Assembly (NCBI GenBank): GCA_033851915.1
Contig: JAWSVM010000001.1
Span: 682,001-746,000 of the forward strand
From: UBA1672 sp033851915
Lineage (GTDB): Bacteria; Pseudomonadota; Alphaproteobacteria; Micavibrionales; Micavibrionaceae
Direction of reading: 5' to 3'
Length of the DNA: 64,000 nt
The translations under genes and the position numbers were made by a program. Below are positions 17,120-26,930 of this stretch, one piece after another. The notes beneath the pieces were generated by a model. That model was not told the DNA's origin. It worked only from the letters and a program-made list of their open reading frames with translations, and made no database searches. Numbering within the stretch: the stretch's first letter is position 1; the number at the start of each line of letters is the position of its first letter.

Positions 17120-20102
17120 AATCTATAACATCAAGGCTGGGCTGCCTTTTTCAAAGATATTAGCGCAGCATTTATTGCAAGTGACGGCGGATCAGCCGGA
17201 GCGTCTAACGCAGTATAAAGTCTTGCTGCCGACGCGACGTGCTTGCCGTATTTTACGTGAAACATTCTTGAGCATTAACGAAGGTAAGCCTCTTTTATTG
17301 CCGCAACTCACGCCGTTGGGTGATGTGGATGAGGAAGACTTATCTTTGATGATGTTCGGGAATTCGCAAGGGTTTCTGGATATCCCCAGTGCCATTGCGC
17401 CTTTGAAACGCCAATTATTGCTGGCGAAACTTATTCGCTCTGTCCCCGGCTTTGTGCAGGGGCCGGATCATGCGCTGGCTTTGGCGGGAGCGTTGGCCAA
17501 GTTTATCGATCAAGTGGTGGTGGAGGAACTGTCATTTTCCGAGTTGCATAAAATTGTGCCCGATGAATTTGCCTCCCATTGGCAGATTACCTTGAACTTC
17601 CTGAAAATTATCAGCGAGAACTGGCCGGCCATCTTGGCAGAGTACAATGTGATTGATGTGGCGGAGCGTCGGAACTTGTTATTGCAAGCACTGGCCAGCC
17701 ATTGGCAGGAAACCCCGCCTGATTACCCTGTGATTGCCGCGGGTTCTACGGGCTCTATTCCGGCGGCGGGGCGTTTGCTTGGTGTGATTGCGCAGATGCC
17801 GACAGGACAAGTGGTTTTGCCCGGTTTGGATATGGAGCTGGATGACGAGGCATGGAGCCATATCGGCGAGAGCCACCCGCAACACGGTTTTAAAACTTTA
17901 CTGGAACGCATTGGCGCGCAGAAATCCGATATAGAGGATATGAGCGACCCTGACCATGAGGATGCTTTACGGCGCAATCGTTTGGCCTCGGAAATGATGT
18001 TACCTGCGCAAGTGACGGTGCGGTGGAAAGAGTTCTCCAAAAATCATGATGTTGCGCCGATGTTGGAAGGGTTGCAGTATTTCCCCTGTAATACGCAGCA
18101 AGAGGAAGCCGCCCTCATCGCATTGTTGATGCGTGAATCGTTGCAGCATAAAACAAATATCACCGCGCTGGTGACGCCTGACCGCGCGCTTGCCCGCCGT
18201 GTGAGTGCGTTGTGTCGTCGCTGGAATATAGAGGTGGATGACTCTGCAGGGCAGAATTTGGTTGAAAGCCGATTAGGGAAATTCATCACCCTGACCATGT
18301 CGGTGTTGCAAGGTGGTTTTGATGTGATTGCGTTGTTGTCTCTGTTGAAGATGTCCTACTGTATGTTCGGACAGGATGATACGCGGTATAATACGATGAT
18401 TACTATGCTGGAAACGCAGTTCTTGCGGCAGGGGCATTTGTTCTCTTCCTATGAAATGCTGCGTGATAAAATTGCACAAAAGGAAGAGTGTGATGAGTTG
18501 TTATCCTTTGTTGAGGCGTTTTATGCCGCACTCAAACCATTTGGTTATTATGCCCGTCAGAGTGAAGCGCAGAATTTTGCCGATATATTAAAGGCACATA
18601 TTAAAGTGTTGGAGGCTCTGGCCACGACGCAGGAAAAATTAGGCGCAGAAATTCTTTGGCGCGGTGATGTCGGGCAAAGCGCGGCTTTATTCCTGACTGA
18701 GTTGTCAGGGCAAGCGGAGCTGATCGATGATGTGAGCTTCGCAGAATATACCAAGATATTGGCGGCGTTAATGCGTGCGGTTACGGTGCGCTCTGCCTAT
18801 GGTGTGCATCCGCGCCTTCTTATTCTTGGTCAGTTGGAGGCACGCCTTAGTGACGCCGACCTTGTGATCCTTGGTGGTTTGAACGAGGGGACGTGGCCGC
18901 CTGATGCGGGGCATGATCCGTGGATGTCGCGCCCGATGCGTAATGAGTTCGGTTTGCCGGGCAGTGACCAGTCTGTCGGGATTGCTGCGCATGATTTTGT
19001 GCAGGGGTTCTGCGCGAAGAACGTTGTTTTGACCAGATCAGAGAAGGTTGGCGGTAGCCCGACGGTTCCGGCGCGCTGGCTGGATCGGTTGGATACGCTG
19101 CTGCAAAGCTGTGACCGCCATATCGGGGAATTGTCTGATGCGCCATATCTGGATTGGGCAAAGGCGTTGGATGAGCATGAGAGCTTTCACCCCTATGAAC
19201 GCCCCGAGCCAAGGCCGCCATTATCGACGCGCCCTTCCGGTGCTTCGGTTACGAAGATAGATGTTTGGATGAAAGACCCGTATGCGATTTATATGCATTA
19301 TGTGTTGCGGTTGCGTAAGATGCGCCCCTTGATACAGGATAATGATGCGGCCTTACGCGGAACAATATTACATGAAATTCTGGAGCGGTTTACTGCGCTC
19401 TACCCGCTGGAACTGCCTGATGATGCGGAAGAGGGCTTGATTGATATTGCGCGGGATGTTTTGGCTGAGTCTATGGATACGCCTGACCTTATGCATTATT
19501 GGTGGCCACGATTTTTGAAGATTGCTGCATGGTTTGTTGCACATGAAAAAGACTGGCGGCACGATGCGAAGTTTCTGGAGAGCGAGATTAAGGGCAACAT
19601 CGATATTGATGTTGATGGGCAAGCATTCAATTTATATGGCACGGCAGACCGCGTTGACCGCATGCATGGTGGCTATGCGTTGATTGATTATAAGACGGGC
19701 GGTAGTTTTTCCAAGAAAGCGTTGACAGACGGCGCTTTGCCGCAGTTGCCGTTAGAGGCTCTGATCCTTGTGCAAGGTGGCTTTGCGGGCAAAGGGTTTA
19801 AACAACAGCCAAAAGACGAGGTGCGTAAATCCGTTCCAAAGGGCGATACGGTGTATTTGGGATATTGGAAACTAACCGGCGGCACCAAAGCGGGTGAGGT
19901 TCAGGCTATTACGGGTGATCTGGATGAAACGATTGAAACGGTGCTGGACGGGTTGAAAAGCCTGATCGCGGTGTTTAGGGACTTGGACACGCCGTTTTAT
20001 GCCATTCCTGACACCAATAATGCACCGCGCTTTAATGATTACGAGCATCTCTCGCGTCTTAAAGAATGGGCGGCTTTAGATGGTGAAGAGGAGGTCGCAT
20101 AG
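17106..20102 (+). CDS. addB: Double-strand break repair protein AddB
   Basis: A 998-aa subunit of the AddAB helicase-nuclease (alphaproteobacterial type). The N-terminus has the degenerate LLPTRRACRIL region, and the C-terminal RecB-like nuclease is seen as YGTADRVDRM followed by LIDYKTGG. AddAB resects broken ends for RecA loading. The ATG at 17106 lies inside the end of murU (overlap 14 bases) behind AGGGTG. addA starts directly after the stop. Confidence 0.93.
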   Translation: MAQHKIYNIKAGLPFSKILAQHLLQVTADQPERLTQYKVLLPTRRACRILRETFLSINEGKPLLLPQLTPLGDVDEEDLSLMMFGNSQGFLDIPSAIAPLKRQLLLAKLIRSVPGFVQGPDHALALAGALAKFIDQVVVEELSFSELHKIVPDEFASHWQITLNFLKIISENWPAILAEYNVIDVAERRNLLLQALASHWQETPPDYPVIAAGSTGSIPAAGRLLGVIAQMPTGQVVLPGLDMELDDEAWSHIGESHPQHGFKTLLERIGAQKSDIEDMSDPDHEDALRRNRLASEMMLPAQVTVRWKEFSKNHDVAPMLEGLQYFPCNTQQEEAALIALLMRESLQHKTNITALVTPDRALARRVSALCRRWNIEVDDSAGQNLVESRLGKFITLTMSVLQGGFDVIALLSLLKMSYCMFGQDDTRYNTMITMLETQFLRQGHLFSSYEMLRDKIAQKEECDELLSFVEAFYAALKPFGYYARQSEAQNFADILKAHIKVLEALATTQEKLGAEILWRGDVGQSAALFLTELSGQAELIDDVSFAEYTKILAALMRAVTVRSAYGVHPRLLILGQLEARLSDADLVILGGLNEGTWPPDAGHDPWMSRPMRNEFGLPGSDQSVGIAAHDFVQGFCAKNVVLTRSEKVGGSPTVPARWLDRLDTLLQSCDRHIGELSDAPYLDWAKALDEHESFHPYERPEPRPPLSTRPSGASVTKIDVWMKDPYAIYMHYVLRLRKMRPLIQDNDAALRGTILHEILERFTALYPLELPDDAEEGLIDIARDVLAESMDTPDLMHYWWPRFLKIAAWFVAHEKDWRHDAKFLESEIKGNIDIDVDGQAFNLYGTADRVDRMHGGYALIDYKTGGSFSKKALTDGALPQLPLEALILVQGGFAGKGFKQQPKDEVRKSVPKGDTVYLGYWKLTGGTKAGEVQAITGDLDETIETVLDGLKSLIAVFRDLDTPFYAIPDTNNAPRFNDYEHLSRLKEWAALDGEEEVA

Positions 20103-23100
20103 ATGGACGCTGCCAAGAAAATACAGGTCGATATTGATCCGAATGTGCGTCAACGCGCCGCCTCTAACCCGCAAGAATCCATATGGGTTGGTGCGTCTGC
20201 GGGAACGGGGAAGACAAAAGTGCTGACCGATCGTGTCTTGCGTTTGTTATTGCCGCGTGGTGATGGTCGCGCGGCAACCAAGGCGAATCGTATCCTCTGT
20301 TTAACTTTTACCAAGGCAGCGGCGAATGAGATGGCTGTACGTATCAATAAAACCCTTAGTCGTTGGGCGGTGATGGACGTAAAGTCTTTGACGGAGGTTC
20401 TGGAGGATTTGTTGGGCGCATCCCCCTCAGAGGCGCAATTAGAGACCGCACAGCGTCTTTTCGCCGATGTTATTGATTGCCCCGGTGGTTTGCAGATCAT
20501 GACAATCCATTCTTTTTGCCAATCTGTGCTGGGGCGTTTCCCGTTAGAGGCTGATTTACCGCCGAATTTTGATTTGTTGGACGAATCACTGGCGGGTGAA
20601 ATGATGCGTCAGGCGCAGTCTGGCGTGTTGGAACGCTTGCAAAGCCCTGAATATGCGAATTCTCCACTTGGGAATGCTTTGAACGCGCTGGCCAGTGATC
20701 TGGATGAGGCGAGTTTTACTAATCTTGTGCGCGGGGTGTGTCAGGAACGCCATCAGTTGTCTATATTGTTTGATCGCTATCACAATGCGGATGGATTATA
20801 CGTCGCGATATGCACGCATTATGATATTGACCAGAATATGTCGGCAACGGACGTTGTCGCATCTTTGTGTCAGGAGGGTCAGTATAATGCCGCTTCTCTG
20901 CGCCTTGCAGGGGAGGCTATGTTACAGGATAAAGGTAAGAATGCGCCAATTTCAGGCGGGAGAATCATTCAATGGCTGGATGCATCTCATGAGCAGCGTG
21001 TTGCCCTGTACGTCTCTTATCGTTCTGCATTTTTAACCCAAAAAGGTGAAATGAAGCAAAGTGCCTTTCCACCAAAGAGTGCCGAGAAGATATATCCTCA
21101 ATGCGCGGATGTGCTTTATGAAGAAGCGGAGCGTTTGATTAATGCGCAAGAAATGGTCAAACGTGCGAAGTCAGCGCAGATGACGCGTGATTTATTGCTG
21201 ATCGGGGATGCGGTGTTGCAAGATTATATGCAGATCAAGCGTGCGCAGGGAATGTTGGACTTTGATGATTTGATTATCCGCACAATGGAGCTGCTTAACG
21301 GTAAAACCGAGAGTTTCTCTCGTCTAAGCGAGACAGACTTTGGCAATATCACGCCGTGGATCATGTATAAATTGGATCAAGGGCTGGATCATATTTTGGT
21401 GGATGAGGCACAAGACACGAATCCCGAGCAATGGCGTATTATTGAAGCGCTGTGTGAGGAGTTTTTCAGTGGTTTGAGTGCGCGGGACGATACATTACGC
21501 ACATCTTTTACTGTTGGGGACGTGAAACAGTCAATTTACAGCTTTCAACGTGCCGCACCGGAAGAGTTTCAGCATATGCAGGGTGTTTTTGATGATAAAA
21601 TTAAAAATGCAGGGCTGGTTAATCGAAATGTTGCACTGGATATTTCGTTTCGTTCAACCGAATCGGTTTTGCGAGTGGTTGATACTGTTTTTCAAAATCC
21701 GGTGTTGAACGAGGCAGTCGGTGGCGGCGATATTTATCACAAAGCTTTCCGCGCAGGGCAGGCGGGTTTGGTTGAGATATGGCCTTTGATTGAGGACGTC
21801 AAGGACGAGAAAAAGCCGTTCTGGGATTTGCCCGTGCGTGTCATGAACCAAAAAAGCGGTGCGGCGCAGCTTGCCGCATATACGGCGCAGAATATTCGAA
21901 ACTGGTTGGATCGCAAAGAAATTTTAAAAAGCGCAAATCGCCCTATAGAGGCAGGGGACATCATGGTGCTGGTTCGTTCGCGTTCTGCCTTCGTGGATCA
22001 GTTGGTTCGTGCGTTGAAGATCAGAAATGTACCCGTCAGTGGTGTGGATCGCATGATTTTGGGTCAGCAACTGGCCGTGCAGGATGTGTTGGCGCTGGCG
22101 CGGTTCTGCTTGTTACCGGATGATGATTTGACCTTGGCATGTGTGCTGAAATCGCCATTTTTGGGATGGGATGAAGAGGAGTTATTCTCCCTTTCCTATA
22201 ACCGTAGGGGCACCTTGTGGCAGGAGATATGTAACTTCGATCAGGATAAAATTGCAGCAATAGAAGGCCATCCTGATTCTGTTCCTTGTGTCTCGGATGA
22301 GAAGCGCGAGATTGCGCGAGATTATTTATCGCGTTTGATCGGGCGGGCGCGATATTTGGGAACGTATGAATTTTTCAGTCATATCTTGAATATGGCGTGT
22401 CCGGCGGATGTGCACTCGGGCTTGCGTGCCATTCGCGGGCGGTTGGGCGATGATGCGCTTGATCCGATTGACGAGCTGTTGAATGCAGCGCTGGAGTTTG
22501 GCCGCGAAAATATAGACCATCTGCAAATTTTTCTGGATCATCAAGAGCGCAAAAGCACAGAGATTAAGCGTGAGATGAAAGAGGGGGGATCACAGGTGCG
22601 GATCATGACAATCCACGGTTCAAAAGGGTTGCAAGCGCCAATTGTCATTATGCCTGATACGATAAAAACCAGCGCGGCGAAGAAGGGTGGGCGCATGTTG
22701 TGGCCGAATAAGACGAATTTGTCTGTGCCGTTATACTCCCCACGTCAGGATGATGATCCGCAGGCTTATAAGGAAATTTACCAAAAATGCAATGATCTGG
22801 AAGAGCAGGAATATTACCGTTTGCTCTATGTCGCGATGACGCGGGCGGCGGACCGTCTCTATATTGCGGGGTATCAGGGCAGTAAACGTGCTTTGGACAG
22901 CTCATGGTATTTCAAAATATTGGATGCGATGAATAATGATGAGAGTTGTCAGGTTCTGGATAATGGCCATATCCGTATCGAGAATGGGCAGAACGCGCCG
23001 CCTGATAAGGTGGATGATGTGGGTTCTGTTGAGGTGACGCGTGCAGCATTACCTGATTGGGCATTGTCGCCCGCGCCGGAAGAGCCATTTCCACCGCGCC

Positions 23101-23639
23101 CTCTTATACCGTCTCGTCCATCTATAGAAGACAGTGAAGCGGCGCTCTCACCGCTTATCGCATCGAATGCGCAGAGGTTTAGGCGCGGGAATTTGACGCA
23201 TAAATTATTGCAGTTTTTACCGGACTTTGAAGCGTCTGAACGCGAGAATGCTGCGCTGAAATTTGTGCACAAAAATGCGCAAGACCTATCGGAAAAGGTA
23301 AGGGTGAGCGTTGTTTCCGAGGTAATGAAGATTTTATCTCACCCAGATTATGCGCCGTTCTTTAGTGCTGATTCCATGGCGGAGGTTTCGGTTACGGGGC
23401 TGATGTCTGATAATCGTATTGTCAGCGGGCAGATAGATCGCCTTGTGGTTGGCGTGGATGAAATATGGATATTGGATTATAAAACCAATCGCCCGCCGCC
23501 GCGTGACCCAAAGGACGTGCCGGCACTTTATCATAAGCAGCTCGCTGCGTATCGGGATTCGATTCGTGAGATTTATCCAACTCATAAGATAAATTGTGCG
23601 CTGTTATGGACGGATGGTCCGTTCTTGACCATCTTGTAA
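20103..23639 (+). CDS. addA: Double-strand break repair helicase AddA
   Basis: An 1178-aa UvrD-like helicase with C-terminal nuclease. Walker A is GASAGTGKTKVL near residue 35; the DEAQDTNPEQW motif is Walker B; VGDVKQSIYSFQRA and LLYVAMTRAADRLYIAG are helicase motifs III-VI. The C-terminal nuclease has VSGQIDRL and ILDYKTNRPPP. The ATG abuts the addB TAG and is preceded by GAAGAGGAGG, so the two subunits are translated together. Confidence 0.95.
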   Translation: MDAAKKIQVDIDPNVRQRAASNPQESIWVGASAGTGKTKVLTDRVLRLLLPRGDGRAATKANRILCLTFTKAAANEMAVRINKTLSRWAVMDVKSLTEVLEDLLGASPSEAQLETAQRLFADVIDCPGGLQIMTIHSFCQSVLGRFPLEADLPPNFDLLDESLAGEMMRQAQSGVLERLQSPEYANSPLGNALNALASDLDEASFTNLVRGVCQERHQLSILFDRYHNADGLYVAICTHYDIDQNMSATDVVASLCQEGQYNAASLRLAGEAMLQDKGKNAPISGGRIIQWLDASHEQRVALYVSYRSAFLTQKGEMKQSAFPPKSAEKIYPQCADVLYEEAERLINAQEMVKRAKSAQMTRDLLLIGDAVLQDYMQIKRAQGMLDFDDLIIRTMELLNGKTESFSRLSETDFGNITPWIMYKLDQGLDHILVDEAQDTNPEQWRIIEALCEEFFSGLSARDDTLRTSFTVGDVKQSIYSFQRAAPEEFQHMQGVFDDKIKNAGLVNRNVALDISFRSTESVLRVVDTVFQNPVLNEAVGGGDIYHKAFRAGQAGLVEIWPLIEDVKDEKKPFWDLPVRVMNQKSGAAQLAAYTAQNIRNWLDRKEILKSANRPIEAGDIMVLVRSRSAFVDQLVRALKIRNVPVSGVDRMILGQQLAVQDVLALARFCLLPDDDLTLACVLKSPFLGWDEEELFSLSYNRRGTLWQEICNFDQDKIAAIEGHPDSVPCVSDEKREIARDYLSRLIGRARYLGTYEFFSHILNMACPADVHSGLRAIRGRLGDDALDPIDELLNAALEFGRENIDHLQIFLDHQERKSTEIKREMKEGGSQVRIMTIHGSKGLQAPIVIMPDTIKTSAAKKGGRMLWPNKTNLSVPLYSPRQDDDPQAYKEIYQKCNDLEEQEYYRLLYVAMTRAADRLYIAGYQGSKRALDSSWYFKILDAMNNDESCQVLDNGHIRIENGQNAPPDKVDDVGSVEVTRAALPDWALSPAPEEPFPPRPLIPSRPSIEDSEAALSPLIASNAQRFRRGNLTHKLLQFLPDFEASERENAALKFVHKNAQDLSEKVRVSVVSEVMKILSHPDYAPFFSADSMAEVSVTGLMSDNRIVSGQIDRLVVGVDEIWILDYKTNRPPPRDPKDVPALYHKQLAAYRDSIREIYPTHKINCALLWTDGPFLTIL

Positions 23640-23660
23640 GCTAAAAAACCAGTAACACAT

Positions 23661-23695
23661 AAAAAAGCCCCGAACATTCGAGGCCTTTATTCTTT
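23661..23695. terminator. Terminator between convergent addA and trxA
   Basis: An imperfect hairpin around GCCCCGAA-CA-TTCGAGGC with an A-run on its left and T-rich tail on its right lies between the two converging genes and could serve both. Confidence 0.55.
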
Positions 23696-23712
23696 AATCT
23701 TGGAATAGTTCG

Positions 23713-24033
23713 CTACACTTTATCAGCGAGCCACTCAGTCAGTTGAGATTTTGGCAAACCGCCAACACTGGTATCAACAACTTTACCGCCTTTGAACAGC
23801 ATCAGTGTCGGAACGCCGCGAAGACCATATTTGGTTGGTGTTTCCGGTGCGTCTTCAATATTGATTTTGACGACTTTTAATTTGCCGGACATCTCATTTG
23901 CGATTTCTTCAACAATCGGTAGCAGCGTTTTACAAGGACCACACCATTCTGCCCAAAAATCAACCAATACAGGCTCATCTGCATTGATAACCTCAGCTTC
24001 AAAATTACTGTCATCTACGACTTTTAAAGACAT
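23713..24033 (-). CDS. trxA: Thioredoxin
   Basis: A 106-aa thioredoxin with active site WCGPC (Cys31 and Cys34), the cis-proline region GVPTLMLF and the end LADKV. It reduces disulfides in cytosolic proteins. The start at 24033 (MSLKVVDD) is chosen because AAGGA precedes it and the length is typical; an upstream extension would be non-homologous. It follows addA in convergent orientation. Confidence 0.95.
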   Translation of the reverse strand: MSLKVVDDSNFEAEVINADEPVLVDFWAEWCGPCKTLLPIVEEIANEMSGKLKVVKINIEDAPETPTKYGLRGVPTLMLFKGGKVVDTSVGGLPKSQLTEWLADKV

Positions 24034-24136
24034 TTTATATATTCCTTTCGATTGGTACGCTACAAGCTTCACTATGAAGACCCTTCGCGATTCGTCAAGG
24101 TTTTTACTGAACCTACATGTGTATAATTCGTATTCT

Positions 24137-24165
24137 TTGCAAGGGTGGTTACAATGTGACATAAT
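24137..24165 (+). promoter_or_regulatory. Possible promoter of the S11 peptidase-like gene
   Basis: TTGCAA at 24137-24142 and CATAAT at 24160-24165 are separated by 17 bases, a sigma70-like layout in the divergent trxA/S11 interval. Confidence 0.4.
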
Positions 24166-24231
24166 CACTGTTTGAAATTTCAGGTGATCTGCTTAGATCA
24201 TTTAAGAAAACGGTATAAGGTTGATATCATA

Positions 24232-25275
24232 ATGGGTGATAGGCGAGAAGATGACGGTGGCTTTGCTTCATCGCGGCGTTCTTTTCTAAAAGGGGCAAGC
24301 GTTTTGGGCGTTAGCGCGCTGACGAGTGGGTTTTCTCTTTTCTCTGAAGAAGCATATGGTACGCAAGGGTTGGTTGTTCCAACACGGAATCTGGTGGGCC
24401 ATCGTGCTTATGTGCATGGAGAGAATGAAGCGCTTAGCGCTGATTTATCCGTTAATGCGGATGAGATATTCTATACCGCATCCTTGATTAAACAGGTTAC
24501 TTTGGCCAAAGTCTTTGAGGAAATAGAAGCAGGCCGCCTTGATTGGAATGATAAGATCCAAGTGTCCAGCTATGCCATGATACAAAGCTCGCATCGCGCG
24601 GAATTTGTGGAATTAACAGTACGTCAAGCGTGTGAGATGGCAGGCTCTGCTTCGCTGAATGATGCGACAATTGCACTGGCCGAACGTATTGCTGCTCAAG
24701 AGGCTATTACGCGCAGATTAACACATAGACAAAGCAAAACTTTAGAGAATAAGTTTGCGCGCGATCATATGATGCCGCTTGTGCAGGATTTGAAAATGCA
24801 GCATACGCTTTGTACAAATTCAACGGGACTGCCGCTTTATTCGATAAGGGATAAGCAAAATGGGTATGAAACGATGGAATTGCCTAATAGTTATTCCACG
24901 TTGAATGACATGGCGAAAATGACGTCGCATATCTTGTCTGAATATCCTGATTATATGGATGTGTTTGCGCAGCCTTTCGTTGCTGTGAATACCTATCGAG
25001 AGCGCATGCATAACGGCAATTTACTGTTGCCCGGTAGCGAAAAGAAAGGCGCTGATCCCTATGACGGTGTCGTTGGTATGAAGTCCGGCTCTATTTATGC
25101 GTCCGGTCATCATTTGATTTGCGTGAAGGAAATTGATGGGAAAACCCTTGTGAGTACGACGATAGGCAGCAACAAAGATGATCGTGTAGAAGATCAAAGG
25201 CGCATTCTTGATCTTGCGGTTGATACACATAAGGCAAGCATTGCGCTTCAACATGAGGGTGGATTAACGCCTTAA
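24232..25275 (+). CDS. Tat-exported serine hydrolase, D-Ala-D-Ala carboxypeptidase (S11) family
   Basis: About 347 aa. The N-terminus has a twin-arginine signal, SSRRSFLKGASVLGVSALTS. The penicillin-binding fold motifs are seen in order: ASLIK (SxxK), SLN in SASLNDATIA (SxN), and MKSGS (KTG equivalent). This fits a periplasmic peptidase S11 or related enzyme that trims peptidoglycan peptides. The ATG at 24232 places the Tat motif near the N-terminus; a TTG at 24172 would bury it. It is divergent from trxA and converges with panD. Confidence 0.78.
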   Translation: MGDRREDDGGFASSRRSFLKGASVLGVSALTSGFSLFSEEAYGTQGLVVPTRNLVGHRAYVHGENEALSADLSVNADEIFYTASLIKQVTLAKVFEEIEAGRLDWNDKIQVSSYAMIQSSHRAEFVELTVRQACEMAGSASLNDATIALAERIAAQEAITRRLTHRQSKTLENKFARDHMMPLVQDLKMQHTLCTNSTGLPLYSIRDKQNGYETMELPNSYSTLNDMAKMTSHILSEYPDYMDVFAQPFVAVNTYRERMHNGNLLLPGSEKKGADPYDGVVGMKSGSIYASGHHLICVKEIDGKTLVSTTIGSNKDDRVEDQRRILDLAVDTHKASIALQHEGGLTP

Positions 25276-25284
25276 TGTCTGTGT

Positions 25285-25644
25285 TTAAAGACTGGATCCT
25301 TTGACTTTATTAGTCTCATCCAATAACAAGACATTTGCAGTGTGTGCTTGGGCTTCTTGCTCATCCATTTGGGCGTAGGCGCAGATAATCACTAAATCAC
25401 CTTCTTTAATGAGGTGCGCTGCTGCGCCGTTAATGCCGATAACGCCTGATCCGCGCTTTCCTGCGATCACATAGGTTGTCAGGCGCGCGCCGTTGGTTAT
25501 ATCCAAAACGTCAACCTGTTCATTAATCAGAAATCCGGCTTGATCGATTAAATCCTGATCGATGGTGATAGAACCTTCATAATCCAGATCGGCTTGCGTA
25601 ACGGTCGCGCGATGTAATTTCGCTTTTAACATTGTCAAAAACAT
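25285..25644 (-). CDS. panD: Aspartate 1-decarboxylase precursor
   Basis: A 119-aa pro-enzyme that makes beta-alanine for pantothenate. The self-cleavage site YEGSITID places Gly24-Ser25, where Ser becomes the pyruvoyl group, and NGARLTTYVIAG and GINGAAAHL are typical. The first ATG at 25644 follows AGGAAG; an internal ATG four residues later is possible. It converges with the S11-like gene at nine bases distance. Confidence 0.95.
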   Translation of the reverse strand: MFLTMLKAKLHRATVTQADLDYEGSITIDQDLIDQAGFLINEQVDVLDITNGARLTTYVIAGKRGSGVIGINGAAAHLIKEGDLVIICAYAQMDEQEAQAHTANVLLLDETNKVKGSSL

Positions 25645-25720
25645 AACTTTACTTCCTATGGCTATCCATGTGTAATCTTCATGTGTTTATAACACTATGT
25701 GACGAAAGAAAAGAGAGATT

Positions 25721-26086
25721 ATGATGCGCGACTATGATGATGAAAATATCTTTGCGAGAATTCTAAATGGTGATGTTCCGTGCGATAAAGTTTATGAGGA
25801 CACACATGTGTTGGCTTTTAATGATATTACGGCGCAGGCACCTGTTCATATCTTGGTTATTCCAAAGGGGAAGTATGTCTCTATTGATGATTTTGGCGCG
25901 CATGCTTCGGCGGAGGAAGTTACTGCGTTTTATCGTGCTGTTTCTAAAATTACGGAAGAACAAGGCTTAACCGAGGCGGGTTTCCGTTGTATCGCGAATA
26001 CGGGCGATGATGGCGGGCAAGAGGTGCCACATTTCCATGTGCATATTTTGGGCGGTGAAAAGATTGGCCCTATGGTGTCTAAATAA
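25721..26086 (+). CDS. hinT: HIT-family nucleotide hydrolase, HinT-like
   Basis: A 121-aa histidine-triad protein. The catalytic HFHVHILGG gives His104, His106 and His108, and the N-terminal NIFARILNGDVPCDKVYED is the usual start of HinT/PKCI proteins, which hydrolyse AMP-lysine and similar phosphoramidates. Either of two adjacent ATG codons could be the start, behind AAGAGAG. It is divergent from panD. Confidence 0.9.
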   Translation: MMRDYDDENIFARILNGDVPCDKVYEDTHVLAFNDITAQAPVHILVIPKGKYVSIDDFGAHASAEEVTAFYRAVSKITEEQGLTEAGFRCIANTGDDGGQEVPHFHVHILGGEKIGPMVSK

Positions 26087-26106
26087 TTATCTGATTTTAC
26101 TAATAT

Positions 26107-26673
26107 CTACCCTGGGAACATAACCACATTATCGGCCATATAGCCTGTAATTGCTGGGATGTTTTTGATGTTGTCTTTGAGTATGTCTTGCAAGGCAATC
26201 ACTTCATCAACGATCATCAAGTGTGATTGTAGTTGTGTCGTAATGATATTAAGGATTGTCGCTGTTTTCGGGTTTGTGATTTCGAATGAAAGTTGGCACA
26301 AAGATGTTAGCTCTAAGAATTCTTCGATATCTTCAAAAATCATTGGCATCATGTCGCCTTGTGTCTCTGCCCATAATTCAGTATTTTCTTCGGCCATATC
26401 GTTACGGACGCTGTAACGCTCTATGATACGGGTGCATTCCATGTGCAGGAATGTTAAATCGGCGGAGATGATGGATTCGAATTTTGAAATTTCTTCCATA
26501 ACAAAGGCGGCACATAGAAGAGCATCATCGGGTTGAAAATTGCCCATCATTTCATGCAAGGCATAATGTGCGCTGGCGCTGGGGTTCTGATCGGTGATCA
26601 GCAAATCTCGTATAATTAACGGCATTTGTAGCTTGTTCTTTAAAAGAGCTATTTGTTTTTCACTTTGTGCCAT
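26107..26673 (-). CDS. Hypothetical helical protein, 188 aa
   Basis: A soluble acidic protein without signal or TM segment, probably all-helical and rich in Met, Ile, Leu and Glu. No family is recognised. The ATG at 26673 has a perfect AGGAGG at a seven-base spacing, so expression is likely. It converges with the HIT gene and is divergent from the comM locus. Confidence 0.65.
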   Translation of the reverse strand: MAQSEKQIALLKNKLQMPLIIRDLLITDQNPSASAHYALHEMMGNFQPDDALLCAAFVMEEISKFESIISADLTFLHMECTRIIERYSVRNDMAEENTELWAETQGDMMPMIFEDIEEFLELTSLCQLSFEITNPKTATILNIITTQLQSHLMIVDEVIALQDILKDNIKNIPAITGYMADNVVMFPG

Positions 26674-26825
26674 GTCAGCCTCCTGATTAATTTTGATATG
26701 TGCGCTTTGATGCGCTTCATATATCTCCTTCTTAATGGGTGAAAGTGAATAAACTGTTAACGCGGCTTTTGTTTTTTACGGTTGTGTGCGATAAATAGAG
26801 ATCAAAAGGTGAACAAAGGTGTTTT

Positions 26826-26930
26826 ATGGTCGCGCGGGTTAATACGGTTTCATTTCAGGGAATAGAGGTTAGGGCAGTTGATGTTCAGGTGCAGCTTTCT
26901 AATGGTTTGCCTGCGTTTAACATTGTGGGG
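26826..26930 (+). repeat. Direct repeat, left copy of comM codons 1-35
   Basis: It matches 27504-27608 over 105 bases with six differences, all synonymous. An 80-base core (26841-26920) is identical. Three altered codons (3-5) lie left of the core and two (32 and 35) at or just right of it, so differences sit at the edges. Confidence 0.9.
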